A DNA stretch of 64,000 nucleotides from Carposina sasakii. Lineage: Eukaryota; Arthropoda; Insecta; Lepidoptera; Carposinidae. Made by a program: the position numbers and the translations under genes. Below the pieces are notes generated by a model that saw nothing but the letters and a program-made list of their open reading frames with translations, did no database searches and was not told the DNA's origin. Every line of letters starts with the position of its first letter. Position 1 is the first letter of the stretch. This document shows positions 22,390-33,640 of the stretch, one piece after another. The stretch spans positions 11,515,899 to 11,579,898 of the forward strand of contig CP053152.1 in the NCBI GenBank assembly GCA_014607495.2. Direction: 5' to 3'.

Positions 22390-23659
22390 TTTGGCTGGCT
22401 ACATATTTATGACTGTAATCACTTCTCGAGTATATAAAATAAACCTGGGATTAGCATAATCACAGTCGTAAGGTCAGTCAAGATTAGCCTAAATTTCAAA
22501 GACACACGAGTAAAAATAAGAGGGCAAAGTTTGTATGGTACAGCGTGATTATTTAGTCAAATCTACTTCAAGTTTTGCATAAACATAACTTGACGAGTTT
22601 AGGGTAACACTTACAAAGCATTTCCAAATTTCACGTTACGGACGAAGTTGTGGTCATATTTTTATGGGCAAAAAAATATTAATGTACCTGAGCTTATTAT
22701 CTTTAATAAGCTAAAGAATCACTCGAACAAGGAAAGCACACTCCAGAACGCTGCTTGGCTCGGGGGAGAGGCAAAGGCACCTCACACTCGCGACGCATGA
22801 CTGCATTTGTATGGACCGCCACTAATGCTTGTACAGTAACGTAAGAACATCTATTCTTCAGCGTATGTGTGCTATAAAATTACTTTACATTAACGAGCTT
22901 TATATTAAAAACGGATAATATTATATTGTCTATCTTATGTATCTTATTGTAGGTATATATTATGCAGTAAGTTTCTGATGATTTAATCTCAAACTTTAAT
23001 CACACTCAACTGGTGGAGTAAATTTCTCATGTGAAAGAAAATATAATACTACCATGTCTCATTCGAGTGCCTTCAAGGAATTAGTTAAAACTAAGAATAC
23101 AAGCATACATCTAATTGTGTGTTGTCTTATTCTATGTCACATAAACAAAGGTAATGTACAAAAGCGTATTATTATTGTAATAAAAAGAAATATCAATGAG
23201 GGTAAGTACCCAAGATGCGAAATCGACATAAGATACCACGGTAATGGTTAGTTTTGATGTCATAAATATGCGTGGTCAATAGTCAAATCATTAGCCATTT
23301 CTGTTATTAGCTTATACGTAGCATAGAACTAGCTAATCACGGCAGTAGACACTCAAGTTAATTTTCATGTAGTTGCTCACAGGACGTGTGTAGAAGCCTT
23401 ATTTCATGCTCCGCGGCACATCTTATCGCCGCAGGTCTACTCAGCTCACATTATAATTACTATTGCTGAAGCTTCCTTCATGTTTTTGTACCTCTCGTTT
23501 TGGGTATTTTAATCGTTTGTTTATGTAATTAACTGAGGGATTTGAAGGGTTGTCTGGTCTATGTTTGCTATTAGTTATGATTAGATGGATTTATTACAGC
23601 TGCTTGTTGTTTATATGTTAGTTTTTTTGTAGCCTGTGCTGAATCAGCGGAGCTTTATT
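22390..23659. other. AT-rich non-coding DNA
   Basis: No gene or recognised repeat. A 65-codon frame at 23054-23251 has no recognised domains. Confidence 0.55.
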
Positions 23660-23805
23660 AGAATATATCAGCTACATCTCCATCCGTGCATGTCGTAGGA
23701 GTCAACTACGAAACTTGATTTTTTTTTCAGTCTTTAAGGTAGCTACTAAGACTTGTCACTGATCATTAAAATCTGTCCCCGCTATGATAAACGCAGCCGT
23801 GTGTA
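23660..23805 (+). repeat. Family C fragment, 5' part
   Basis: cagctacatctccatccgtg and catgtcgtaggagtcaacta, then cttgtcactgatc and ctgtccccgctatgataaac. The first part matches 53440-53500, and the second matches 35361-35391 and 58640-58680. Confidence 0.45.
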
Positions 23806-24185
23806 TTAAAATTAAATTTAATTTAAATATGTAGTAAGAATAAAACTAAATTACCACTGAACCATCTCTCAAGTTGTTTCTAAAACTCCGCATTAACTAA
23901 GGCCTACTGTGGTTTTAACACTACACTGACAATAATAAAAATATCGGTTAGCTTTATGTGACCAACCTTGATCATTATCCTATTATTGTAGGGATATCTA
24001 TACCTTGTCTTTATATTTCGATTTTCTCAGTTATTCTCTTTTTATGGTCTCCTGGTAAAACCAAATTAATAGGTGAATTTCGGATTTGTTTTCTCGAATA
24101 ATCTTACAAGAATCACCTGAAGCAGAGCAACCCTTCCAAAGAAATTATGTACTCATTAACTCCAGCAAAATCTCCAATGATACAG
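23806..24185. other. AT-rich non-coding DNA
   Basis: No feature seen. Confidence 0.55.
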
Positions 24186-24435
24186 AATTTAAAACGGAAA
24201 ATTCGAGCCGGTAGATTAATTGCCGTACCAACATAATGGAATTAACTTAATCGAATAGTTGTTTACATTGTGTCACTGGGTGCAATTAAAATTGTTTCGG
24301 AAGACAATAAATCATTATGAAAGTGAAACATCACGCCTCTGTGTGCACACCTTGCAATAAATTTACCAATTACGGGGAGAAATTCCGCACTGGCAATACC
24401 GGGGGAGCGCTCGCGAAATAAAATTTAATTAATTA
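24186..24435. promoter_or_regulatory. Candidate regulatory block
   Basis: Unique segment with several ATTAA/TAATT-type cores (agattaattgccg, gaattaacttaat, gcaattaaaattg, accaattacgggg). It matches no repeat in the window. Regulatory role is inferred from texture only. Confidence 0.25.
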
Positions 24436-25000
24436 CTGAACTATGGTATTTCAAAGATATTGGGTAATATGTGATAGCCATAGAAAATTATATTAATTAC
24501 TAGACTTTGTCCACGTGAACTTATAGGTTTAGATACCTATTTCCTATATGATATTGTAATTTTTTTTGTTTGTTTATGCTTTTGAAACTACAGTATACCT
24601 AGGTAAATATAAAGTTCATTCTAAATATTAACTTTTATAACAATAATGATATATGTGTATGGATTTAATACAAACTAAAGTTTCTTCGACACACATACAG
24701 ATTAAACAAAGACAGAATATTTATTCATAGTTTTCTTTATATAATTATACTAAGTAGGAAAAATAATATTGTCGCTAAATATGAAATATTTTTTTTCTAT
24801 TTGATAAACTTTTAAAACCAACTTCCTCAAATAAATGGTTACAAAAATTATGAGAACGTTACAGTTTTTGAACATAGCATTTGTATTCAATCAAAAAATA
24901 AAATCACAATCCAATGAAATTAATAACGCATATTAAAACGTATCCCGAATCCGTATGCGAGACATGACACTTGGTACACATTTCCGCACTTAGCAGCCTG
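24436..25000. other. AT-rich non-coding DNA
   Basis: A short 'actagactttgtccacgtga' at about 24500 may be a worn Helitron hairpin. Nothing more is seen. Confidence 0.5.
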
Positions 25001-25115
25001 TTAATTTGGCAATGACTGTCGCCAGTCATCCGTCATGCGGGGCTGTCTCGACGCCTCCTTATGACGGCTAATTGTGAGATCCTCGCATTAAGGGAGAAGG
25101 TGGTGGAGGTGGCCT
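25001..25115. promoter_or_regulatory. Candidate regulatory block, motif shared with 54.2 kb
   Basis: GC-balanced unique DNA containing cgcctc and then CGGCTAATTGTGAGAT (25065-25080). A near copy, CGGCTAATTACGAGAT, sits at 54220-54235, again just downstream of cgcctc. The core TAATT fits a homeodomain site. Function is inferred. Confidence 0.3.
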
Positions 25116-25124
25116 AGCATCGAC

Positions 25125-25330
25125 TGTTTATAGAATACTAGTGGAAGCTCGCGTGGACTTCAAAAAAATTAAGTCATATAATTTTCCGTGTTAAAAAATA
25201 ACTTACCTCCATTCTTAGGTATTATATTATACTACCTGTGTACCAAATTATGTTTAAATTAGACTAGTAGTTGTAGTGTAAAAGCTGGATATAAAGACAG
25301 ATAAATTTTGCTATAATATTACACTTAAGC
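25125..25330 (-). mobile_element. Possible worn Helitron-like copy
   Basis: It starts actagtggaagctcgcgtgg, like the reversed hairpin plus CTAGT end, and runs to about 'tttgctataatatta'. The middle is only weakly similar to the better copies. Confidence 0.3.
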
Positions 25331-28300
25331 TGAGTGACGTCAATCCACAGGAGGCATTATGATGACTTCATTGATGTTCGATTCGTTATCGGTGAACCGT
25401 GATATATATTTGTGTGAAAATGACTGTGAAAGAAGCAAATTTGGGAAGAAGAAAACACAGCTGACTCAAAGTGCTATATTTTTAAAACTAAATACTAATA
25501 TTTTTATAACTAAATCTAGACGATATATCTCAGTGTAAATTGCAATTAAAATCAAGATCTTCTACATTAAGATTATCAAAAGTAAAGATACTGCCCTGAC
25601 ATGAGGCACTGCTACATGGACTTTTGATCAAGCAGTAAGACGGTGCTCTACACTGACAGTCGCGAGTCTACAGCGATTATAACATCTCTCGTTTATCATT
25701 CCTCCATGGACAGTCCTGTGGAGTGAACGGGGTGACTGATTGTGCTACAGTGACTCTCTGTTTCACTGTAATAGCAACTCGAAAGTTAAGTGTGCTGTAG
25801 AAGGGAAGCTTTTTATTTAATTCTAAAACCATTTGAATATTTACTGCGGTTTTTAAATGCCACGAGCATAAAACTAGTGTTCATTGTAGGCCATTTGGCC
25901 TTGTATTAGGGAGTCAAATTAAGTATACTTTGCCACGTATTCTTCTCTTATTAAAACTAATTTGTTGTATAATATTATATACCTGCAATGATAAGACAAC
26001 GCACAGCAAAAACTACTGAGCGTAGGAAGCTTGTATGCGTTTTGATAAGATAGTGGAGCACTAAGAATTTTCCTAAATTCCAACGGATAGGTGAAAAACA
26101 GGATTTCTAAAGTAACCACGGATAAAGTCGTGGTCGTTTGCTAGTAACAACTTTTTTAGTAAATTATTCAATAACAACCAAAATACGAAAACTGCACACA
26201 CAAAACCAAATTGGATCTTAACCCTATCATAGTAACATTGGAAATAATACACTTGCTTGTATAACTCGGTACCGAATCGAAACAAAGGTGGGCCGATAAT
26301 TGGATGTGGCCTTCGTGAATACGTTCTAGACGAGACTTAATTGAGGTTTCGGAGTTGGTCTGATTCGCCCACCTTGCCTGCTCGCTGGGGTCTGAATGTG
26401 TTGAGGTTAAACGGTAGACGATCGGTGTAGTGTTTCTTGTAGCTAATTTTATATTAGGTATATCAACTTTCTATTTGGTTGTAACAATCTATGTATTGAG
26501 CTATATTAAATTTAGTATGCTTAATGTGATCCAAGAAGCGGCAGCTATTGTGCCTTGTCTTGACAATAACGTTCTAAATGGCCATATAAGGGTTTATAAA
26601 TAAAATAGCTTTTGCATATGTGATAAGTTTTTACAAGCAAACCTGTCTGGAGATATGTACCTATAGATTAAAAGACTATAAAAATTTAAGATTTTTTTTT
26701 TTCAAAAACTCTATATTTCACTCCATTTTCTACAAAATGAAAATTCGTCAGAACTCTCCCGAACAAAAACGAAATAGAAAGCTCACGATGATTAAGAATT
26801 CGCTCACGTGCGGTCGAACAAAAAGTTACAACTAAATATTTCGAGACGGTCCGATAGAGGTCGGGTGCGGATAACAAAAACTAGGGGCGGTCCCCGGCCC
26901 CAACACCCGAGCAGATATGATAATCCCGAGTATGTAAAATAGTGAAATTTAAGGTCTCTCCATGTGAAGAATTGTGTTCGTTCGGTAGCCGAATTATTCT
27001 AATACGGCCCTTTTATTCGAAGCACACTCCACGGGTTGCCCAGGCCTCCCACTCATTTGTATTTCAATAAACAACCACTAGCCCTATCTAAACATACGAT
27101 ATCGAACAGAATATCAAAAGTGTAATAGCGTGTTATTACAATGTTTTCAGCTCAAGTATTTTCTCAAGCCGGTCATCCATCAATCGAGAACCGATGAATC
27201 AATTTGAATACATTGAACATTCATCAAAGTTTACACAAAGTTACGGTTGGGTTTATATCTAGATCTGTTGAACAAAAAACATGCTGGGATTACAATAACG
27301 CCTCGATACGTCAGCAGGGATGGCAAACCAGTGGCACGAATGCCAGCAATGTGCCATTAAACTTAACATTTCGGACATGACTTTAATCAACAACATAATA
27401 CTTAAGAGATTAACTAAATACTATCCATTATTCCCTCTCTCACTAGCTACTCAAAATCTAAATTATATCTTAAATTACCTTTTAACCTAACTAATATTCA
27501 CAATATACCATTGCGTTAAAAAAACTTCGATTCATATTATCGCACAGCCCTTACAGGTTCGACATCTCTGAGCTAGGGCATTTCGTGAACCGTCAATTCG
27601 AATGCGTAAATAAAGGCGATGTATCGCGCTCACCGGATCCGGCGGGTCGGGTCCGGCGTATCGCTTTTTCGGATTTGCATAGCATCGAAAAGTTCACAAT
27701 CACATTTTCCTCATCAGCCTGTAGGGAGCGCAATTCTTCTTCTTCCATCTGCCGCTTTCCTGTATCTACCCTTGCAACCTCTTTTTGTACGGCCCAGCCG
27801 GCGGCGGTGTTCGCGATACATAAATTTCGACGATCGGTCAGCCCTTCGAAAACAAGTTTAGCTCTTTATCCTAGCAGAGTAAGTTAAAGAATGGCTCGGC
27901 CGTGCGTCGCCCTACGGTTCGTTACGTATTCAAATTATTTGGACATTCTGTTTTTGCATCCATTTATACGGTGTATTAGTTGAAGAATTTGTGTGGACTG
28001 ATTAATGTTACCTTAATGGTACCGAATGCTTAATACTACATATGACCTTAGTATATGAAAATGGCTGAGGTCTATAAATGGATAATAGAAGTTGGTGAGC
28101 CTGAGTCTAGCCTGAGCGTAATTAATTGAGCGACAAGCGGCCGGCTAAGGCAGCCACCCTTGACGTGGCTTCAGACAGGTCGCCTCGGTCCCTTGCAGGA
28201 GTTAGACTTACGACTCTCGTGTGATTCCCGCTGGGTAATTAAATAATGAGGTTTAAATCCGGCTCGAGCTGCAGCTTAGACGATACCTATACGTAGCTGT

Positions 28301-28439
28301 GACGAAGGTAAATTTAAACAGACCTTGGTCACATTAACTATATATTTATAAAATGGACAACATTTTTTACACATAATTAGCTTTTAACCCATTATTTTGG
28401 GGCTAGGGCAATATGCATTACAATACAGATTTGACATAT
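25331..28439. other. Non-coding DNA with unique GC-richer blocks
   Basis: Mostly AT-rich. A block at 26900-27070 and another at 27560-27930 are GC-richer and unique. The second stays open over 100 codons in one frame and 80 in another, but with no recognised domain. Nothing is supported as a gene. Confidence 0.5.
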
Positions 28440-28497
28440 GGTTTCACCTTAGAGCAACGCGGTTTCATATGAAGCCGCGTTGCTCTAAGGGTTTCAC
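28440..28497. repeat. 42-bp palindrome flanked by 8-bp direct repeats
   Basis: Bases 28448-28489 form a 42-bp inverted repeat centred on catatg (28466-28471) with a single mismatched pair. One arm starts cttagagcaacgcgg. It is flanked exactly by ggtttcac at 28440-28447 and again at 28490-28497. An 8-bp duplication abutting a palindrome looks like the footprint of a very small DNA-transposon derivative, or of a fill-in repair event. No other copy occurs in the window. Confidence 0.8.
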
Positions 28498-29493
28498 GGC
28501 TGACTATATGCCTGATGCCAACCGTCCTTGGAAGTAAAAAATACTTGACAAACATTTTCCTAAAATAGATATTAAAAGTGTGCCATGTAACTGAGTATAG
28601 CGATGGTATATATCTAGTAGTATAATTCCTCCACGCACAATAGAACAAGCTCCTTGTACGGATCAGAAATGACGTCTCAGCAGGAACACGCCGGAACTCG
28701 CCTACTCACGTCAACTCAACGTGAGGCACAATAGCGGACGTAGGTGGCCTTATAACACTTTCTTACTGCCTAGAGAATACAGTTCACAGAACACTATATA
28801 TATACAGTTAGAGTGAAGAACATTCATATACCTGTAGGTAGGTCTAGAACATTCACATAACCAATTTTAAAAATTAACAACGGTACTCCATAAGCCATTT
28901 CAAAAATCTATTCCATTTATAAAGTCAGGGTTCCCGCAACTTCATCTTATAAAAGTTCATTGATTCTACCTATATATTCTATAGATTTGATGTAGCCTTA
29001 AAATGAAGTTGTTTTAATAATTTCCAGTGATGATTGCGATTGCGACGATTCATGATTTTGATTCTATAAAATATAATATTACTCTGATGATCATGATATC
29101 CAGACATTTAAAAAAATTTGAACCTATATTCGTAATGGTTAGATGATTCTACTAGTTTTAATCATAGTTTTGCAATCTGCTATTGGATTTCAGCGAGATC
29201 AAGAAATTCTGATGCTTTATCCCAGTTCCATGCACACGGACGTCCGTTTCCCATGCTATTCACCGACGAAAACTTTAGCCCGGCAAAGATAAGAGCGCAT
29301 ACACATGCAGCGCACGTCCACTCTTTACAAATTCAGTGCTGATGTGAACCATTCACTTGGCGGATAAGTTTCGCCAGTGTAGCCGCGCCTGAATGCAGTG
29401 ATAAGTGGAGTGACAATGATTTTGTGCAGGTTGCAGTGGGGATTATGATGTTGGCTATTGCTGCACTTTTAAGACATGATTGTGTAAATATTG
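28498..29493. other. Non-coding DNA
   Basis: No gene or repeat is recognised. The segment from about 29220 to 29420 is GC-balanced and unique. Confidence 0.55.
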
Positions 29494-29690
29494 AATTGTA
29501 TCAGGCGTCACTATTCGGAAGTTCAAATCTCTATTGAGGGATCGCCCGCTACCGGGCCCTATACCCTCCGCTGACCCTCGGATCTGCCTATAGTACTCGT
29601 ATCTTGTGTTCGTGATCATGAGTAGGCAGATCCGAGGGTCAGCGGAGGGTATAGGGCCCGGTGGCGGGCGATCCCTCAATAGAGATTGTG
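29494..29690. mobile_element. Element with a 65-bp-arm hairpin
   Basis: Arms at 29526-29590 and 29623-29687 are complementary over 65 bp with one mismatch, around a 32-nt loop. The arm core ccgagggtcagcggagggta, with the adjoining tagggcccggtgg, recurs at 61789-61832. The 5' flank (attgtatcaggcgtcact, then attcggaagttcaaa) recurs at 61546-61569, so this is a dispersed family. No protein is encoded. A transcript would fold into a long stable hairpin. Confidence 0.75.
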
Positions 29691-30490
29691 TAAAGAAACT
29701 GAGAATAGAATTAGAATATATAAGAATATAGAATAAGGCCCGCGTTACATAGTCAACTCTTACGACATGACATTCATTAGAAAAATCTAATACATGACCG
29801 GTTCTCTAAGAGATTGATCATGTATACTCTGGACTTAGAGATAGGTATTTTAACTGTTATTTAGAAAGATTATTAATACTACAAAATACATCGTTTTTCA
29901 TTTCTTCTACCGTTAATACATATTTATATAATACACATTTCGCATTACATATACCTAATGGTACTTCAATGAAGCGTAACTACATCGACCAGACAGACAA
30001 GACTTCAGACGCGCAGTCGGATAGGTGTCGCCGGCGTTAGTGAGAAGCGAGCGATCTGGAACGGGTTACTTGCGTGTACTGTTTTATTTCATACATGCAG
30101 AAGGAAACAACATAAAGAGGATTTTCTTGAATAAAAAGCATTTATTTATTTATTATTTATTATAAGTGCTAAGACAAAAGTATGTTAGTAAAGTGAATGG
30201 GTACCTCTACGAGTATGTCCCATTAGTATGCATAAAATTACTGGTTTATTAAAAACGCTTTCGCTCTGTCAAGATTCTATGAAAAAAGGGTGATATGGTT
30301 AAATGAAAGTATAAATATTTTTTTAAAAACGAAAAACCGACTTTCTCTCCAATGAGCCAAAACTCGAGCTTACTAACGTAGACCCTTGAGTACTATTTTT
30401 TTGTCAGAAGTCATCATTTTTTTAGACCTTACTAGTAGACCCTAAAAAGTTTTACTATCCCATCCCATCTGGCTCTATCATCAGAGCCTT
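29691..30490. other. Non-coding DNA
   Basis: No gene. Unique GC-balanced patch at 29985-30070. (ATTT)-rich run near 30140-30165. Confidence 0.55.
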
Positions 30491-31254
30491 ATTTTTAACC
30501 AACTTCAAAAAAGAGAGGTTATTAATTCGTCTGTATGTTGTTTTTTTAACCGACTTCAAAAAGGGGGTTATCAATTCGTCTGTATGTTTTTTTTTTATGT
30601 TTGTTACCTCAGAACTCCATCATTTATGAACCGATTTCAATTTTTTTTATAGTTGGTCATGGTATACTTCCAGTTGGTCCCATATTCACCACATCAAGAT
30701 CTGATGATGGGATCTTGGAAAAATCGAGGGCAATCCTCGAATATTGTAGGCACATGTAGTCTGTTTTTATACATATAAAACATAACATCTGATGATGGAA
30801 TCTCTAAGGAATCTAGGGATATCCTCAAATATAAAAGGCACGAGTAGTCCGTTTTTAGATTTTTATAGAGAATTTCGGTCAGCTACACATAATATAAAGG
30901 AAACGAGGGTCTGATGATGGAGCCGCCGAAAAACAGATAGTGGAACTATCCTAGACCGACTACTCGTGCCTATATTATTTGAGGATATCCAGAGATTTCT
31001 TATAGATTCCATCATCAGATGTTATGTTTTATATGTAGGTGATCAAAACGCTCACTAAAAGTATAAAAACCGACTACATGTGCCTACAATATTTGAGGAT
31101 TGCCCTCGATTTCTCCAAGATCCCATCATACGATCTTAATGTGGTGAATATGGGACCAATTTGGAAGCATACCATGACCAACTATGAGGTAACACACATT
31201 AAAAAAACAAACAGACGAATTGATAACCTCTCTTTTTTGAAGTCGGTTAAAAAT
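30491..31254. mobile_element. 764-bp inverted-repeat transposon derivative ('aaccgacttcaaa' ends)
   Basis: The ends atttttaaccaacttcaaaa (30491) and its complement (gaagtcggttaaaaat, to 31254) begin arms of roughly 300 bp. These stay complementary almost to a central spacer at about 30856-30957. Paired landmarks include aattcgtctgtatg/cagacgaatt, catctgatgatgg/ccatcatcag and ggcacgagtagtc/gactactcgtgcc. The left terminus is partly duplicated: aaccaacttc at 30497 and aaccgacttc at 30548. No transposase remains. A 73-codon frame at 31039-31260 is a by-product. A related element lies at 63367-63850. Superfamily not assigned. Confidence 0.75.
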
Positions 31255-33289
31255 ATATAACAAACTGATAACTGACATTTCAAGTCAATAAACGGCCACC
31301 AATTCATCATTATCGATTGCAAAATTAAATGCGGTATTTATAAACTAGTATAGATATTCAATTAAACAAATAAATCAAAAAACCTATCATGCAATGAGAA
31401 CAACCCACGGTCACGTATTACAAAACGTATGGGGGACGCAGCGGAGCATGCAGCGGTGATTCATGCTGTTATTCAATAAGCCGAGCGGTGGATTTACAGC
31501 CGTGAGGAGATTCGCCCCGTCTAGCGTCCCATAGAGAGGACCGAAACGGGAGTGCACCAGTTTGCTTTGTGTGTTTGATGGTCTTTTTTTGTTGATGTAT
31601 TTTTATAACTGCACATATATTAGATTAGTGTACTGTACATGAATATATCTATAGTAATGATATAAAATATAAATTCTTCCTTGGAAGGGAAGGGGCCTTG
31701 GAAGTTGATATTTGGTGTTAGCTTATAAAACAAAAACTATATGTACATACTAAAAGAATTGTCCGCTCAGTGATAAAATGTTATGTTACATTAGGGACAC
31801 TTATTTCTTGGCTTATGTTAAGGTTATTTTATAACTAGCATAATTATTTTGTTGTACTGTTTGGTGTTCTAAATAAAATAAATAAATAAATAATAGGAAA
31901 GACTACCTTGAGAAGTGCTGGGGAGAAATGATTTTTTGAAAGAAAAGTGCAGTATATAGGTAAAATTTCTAGGCGGACAAAATCAGGGCGAACCTTAACT
32001 TAAACTTTTATTACTCTACATAACCATAGAATATTGGTCGATCATATTACAGGCTACTTAAACAAAACTGAATCACAAAGCAAATCTCATAACTTGCTCT
32101 GCAAGTACACAATAATGTACATTAATACACAGCAGTGTATAAGAGTAAAAAAGAGCTGAATTGAAAACATATTTGCATTGTAATTGTAAACATGGGAATT
32201 TCACTTTTCAATACCCGTATGTATAAGGAGAGTAGCACTTGTATTTACAAAAAGGTACAAAACGCACTTGCTAGGCAGTTTTTCTGCTCACGAGCGTACG
32301 CGTGAGGCGAATAAGGGTGCGCACACACGTGCGATCGACACGGGTCCCGGCCCCTTTCGCCGATCGCAGAGACGCACAAATCATACCACATATCGAAACC
32401 TGACCTTAGTGCTGTGACAGATTACAGGAAATATCTACAAAGTTTTATTCGTGATTTATTGGTATTTTACCTCCTTACTGAAAAATATATATCGTTAGCC
32501 AAAGTGCAAGCACTATGTAAGTAAATAAATTATGAGCAAATAATACGGTATAATTTGGTTTTTATAAGTAAATTATGCAAATGAATACGTAAAGAATTAT
32601 GCCAACCAAAACAAACTGCAGTAGGTTTTACAACGCAATAAAATATCGAAATAAAAATTCGCCAGAACGACAATAAAATAAAATGCTAACCGTTTTTACG
32701 GCGCCGGCAATATAATGAAATAATCGTAACTGCCTCCGACGTCACATTGAATTGCCGATAAATCTTCCGCGGGTCATATTGTCCACAGTCCTCTTGGCAA
32801 CACTTTAATATCGAGAAATATCATCTCGATAATCGAACGCACTAGCCACTCGATATAAATCATTCCCCCGCACTGGCTGTCGTTTATTTTTTTAGACTTT
32901 CCATTTCCAAATAAAGTCCCAGGGCAACGGGCCAGTGCTTCCTCCTTCCGGGGCGGTTTTATATGATTTGTCGGCTGTCGGCTGTTTCCCTTAATATTGT
33001 CAATATTTCAAATATTAATTGTTATAAATCAGAGAACTTTTTACCGTTCCGCTTTTATATCACACGCTTTTTATGCTCACCCATTTCGAGCAAATTAGCC
33101 GTGCGCATCATTACGGATACCTCTGCCCGACAGTGTTAATGTTGGTAAATGGAGAAAGAATTGATGCCACAAGTCATAAATCCGAGGGGAAACGTGTTAA
33201 ATTATGTATGTTCACTTAGCGCGTCAATCTATGCACTAGTTGGAAAAAGTTCCGCCCATAAAACATTAACAAGCACTCAAGAAAATTCC
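31255..33289. other. AT-rich non-coding DNA
   Basis: An (AAAT)n run lies at 31871-31893. GC-richer unique patches occur at about 31420-31560 and 32280-32400. No gene. Confidence 0.55.
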
Positions 33290-33640
33290 CGGGCGCTGCC
33301 CCGTTCGTTAAGTAGTGTCAGCCGGTAGTTTTCCCCACCTCGAGTTAAGGCTGTCCACTAGAGGCCGGAGGGTCGCTGTCAACGCGATTGGCGAGCCGAT
33401 ATCTCCCAAGAGTGTCGCCCTTCGGTCCTCGAAGGGACTTCAGCACGAAGATCATCTCAAAGCCCTCAATTAATGACAAACAATGCCCCTCGAGCGTCCA
33501 ATTTTCAGTTGTCGCAGTTGTTTTGTTCGCTGACAGTTGGCGCGGGTCGCTCACGCAATGTTGCTTATCTTATTCCCAGTGAGCTGGGTGATGTACTTGT
33601 TGTAATGGACAGAAATCTCACGAAACGCATGGAATCTGAA
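33290..33640. promoter_or_regulatory. Candidate regulatory GC-rich block
   Basis: Unique DNA with the motif ccctcaattaatgac and many CpG. Overlapping small frames on both strands (64-74 codons) have no recognised domain. Regulatory role is inferred only. Confidence 0.25.

Noticed and set aside
26060..26145. Helitron 3' hairpin (ccacggataaagtcgtggtcg)
   Set aside because: The hairpin is similar, but the rest of the element is missing or too worn to support a call.
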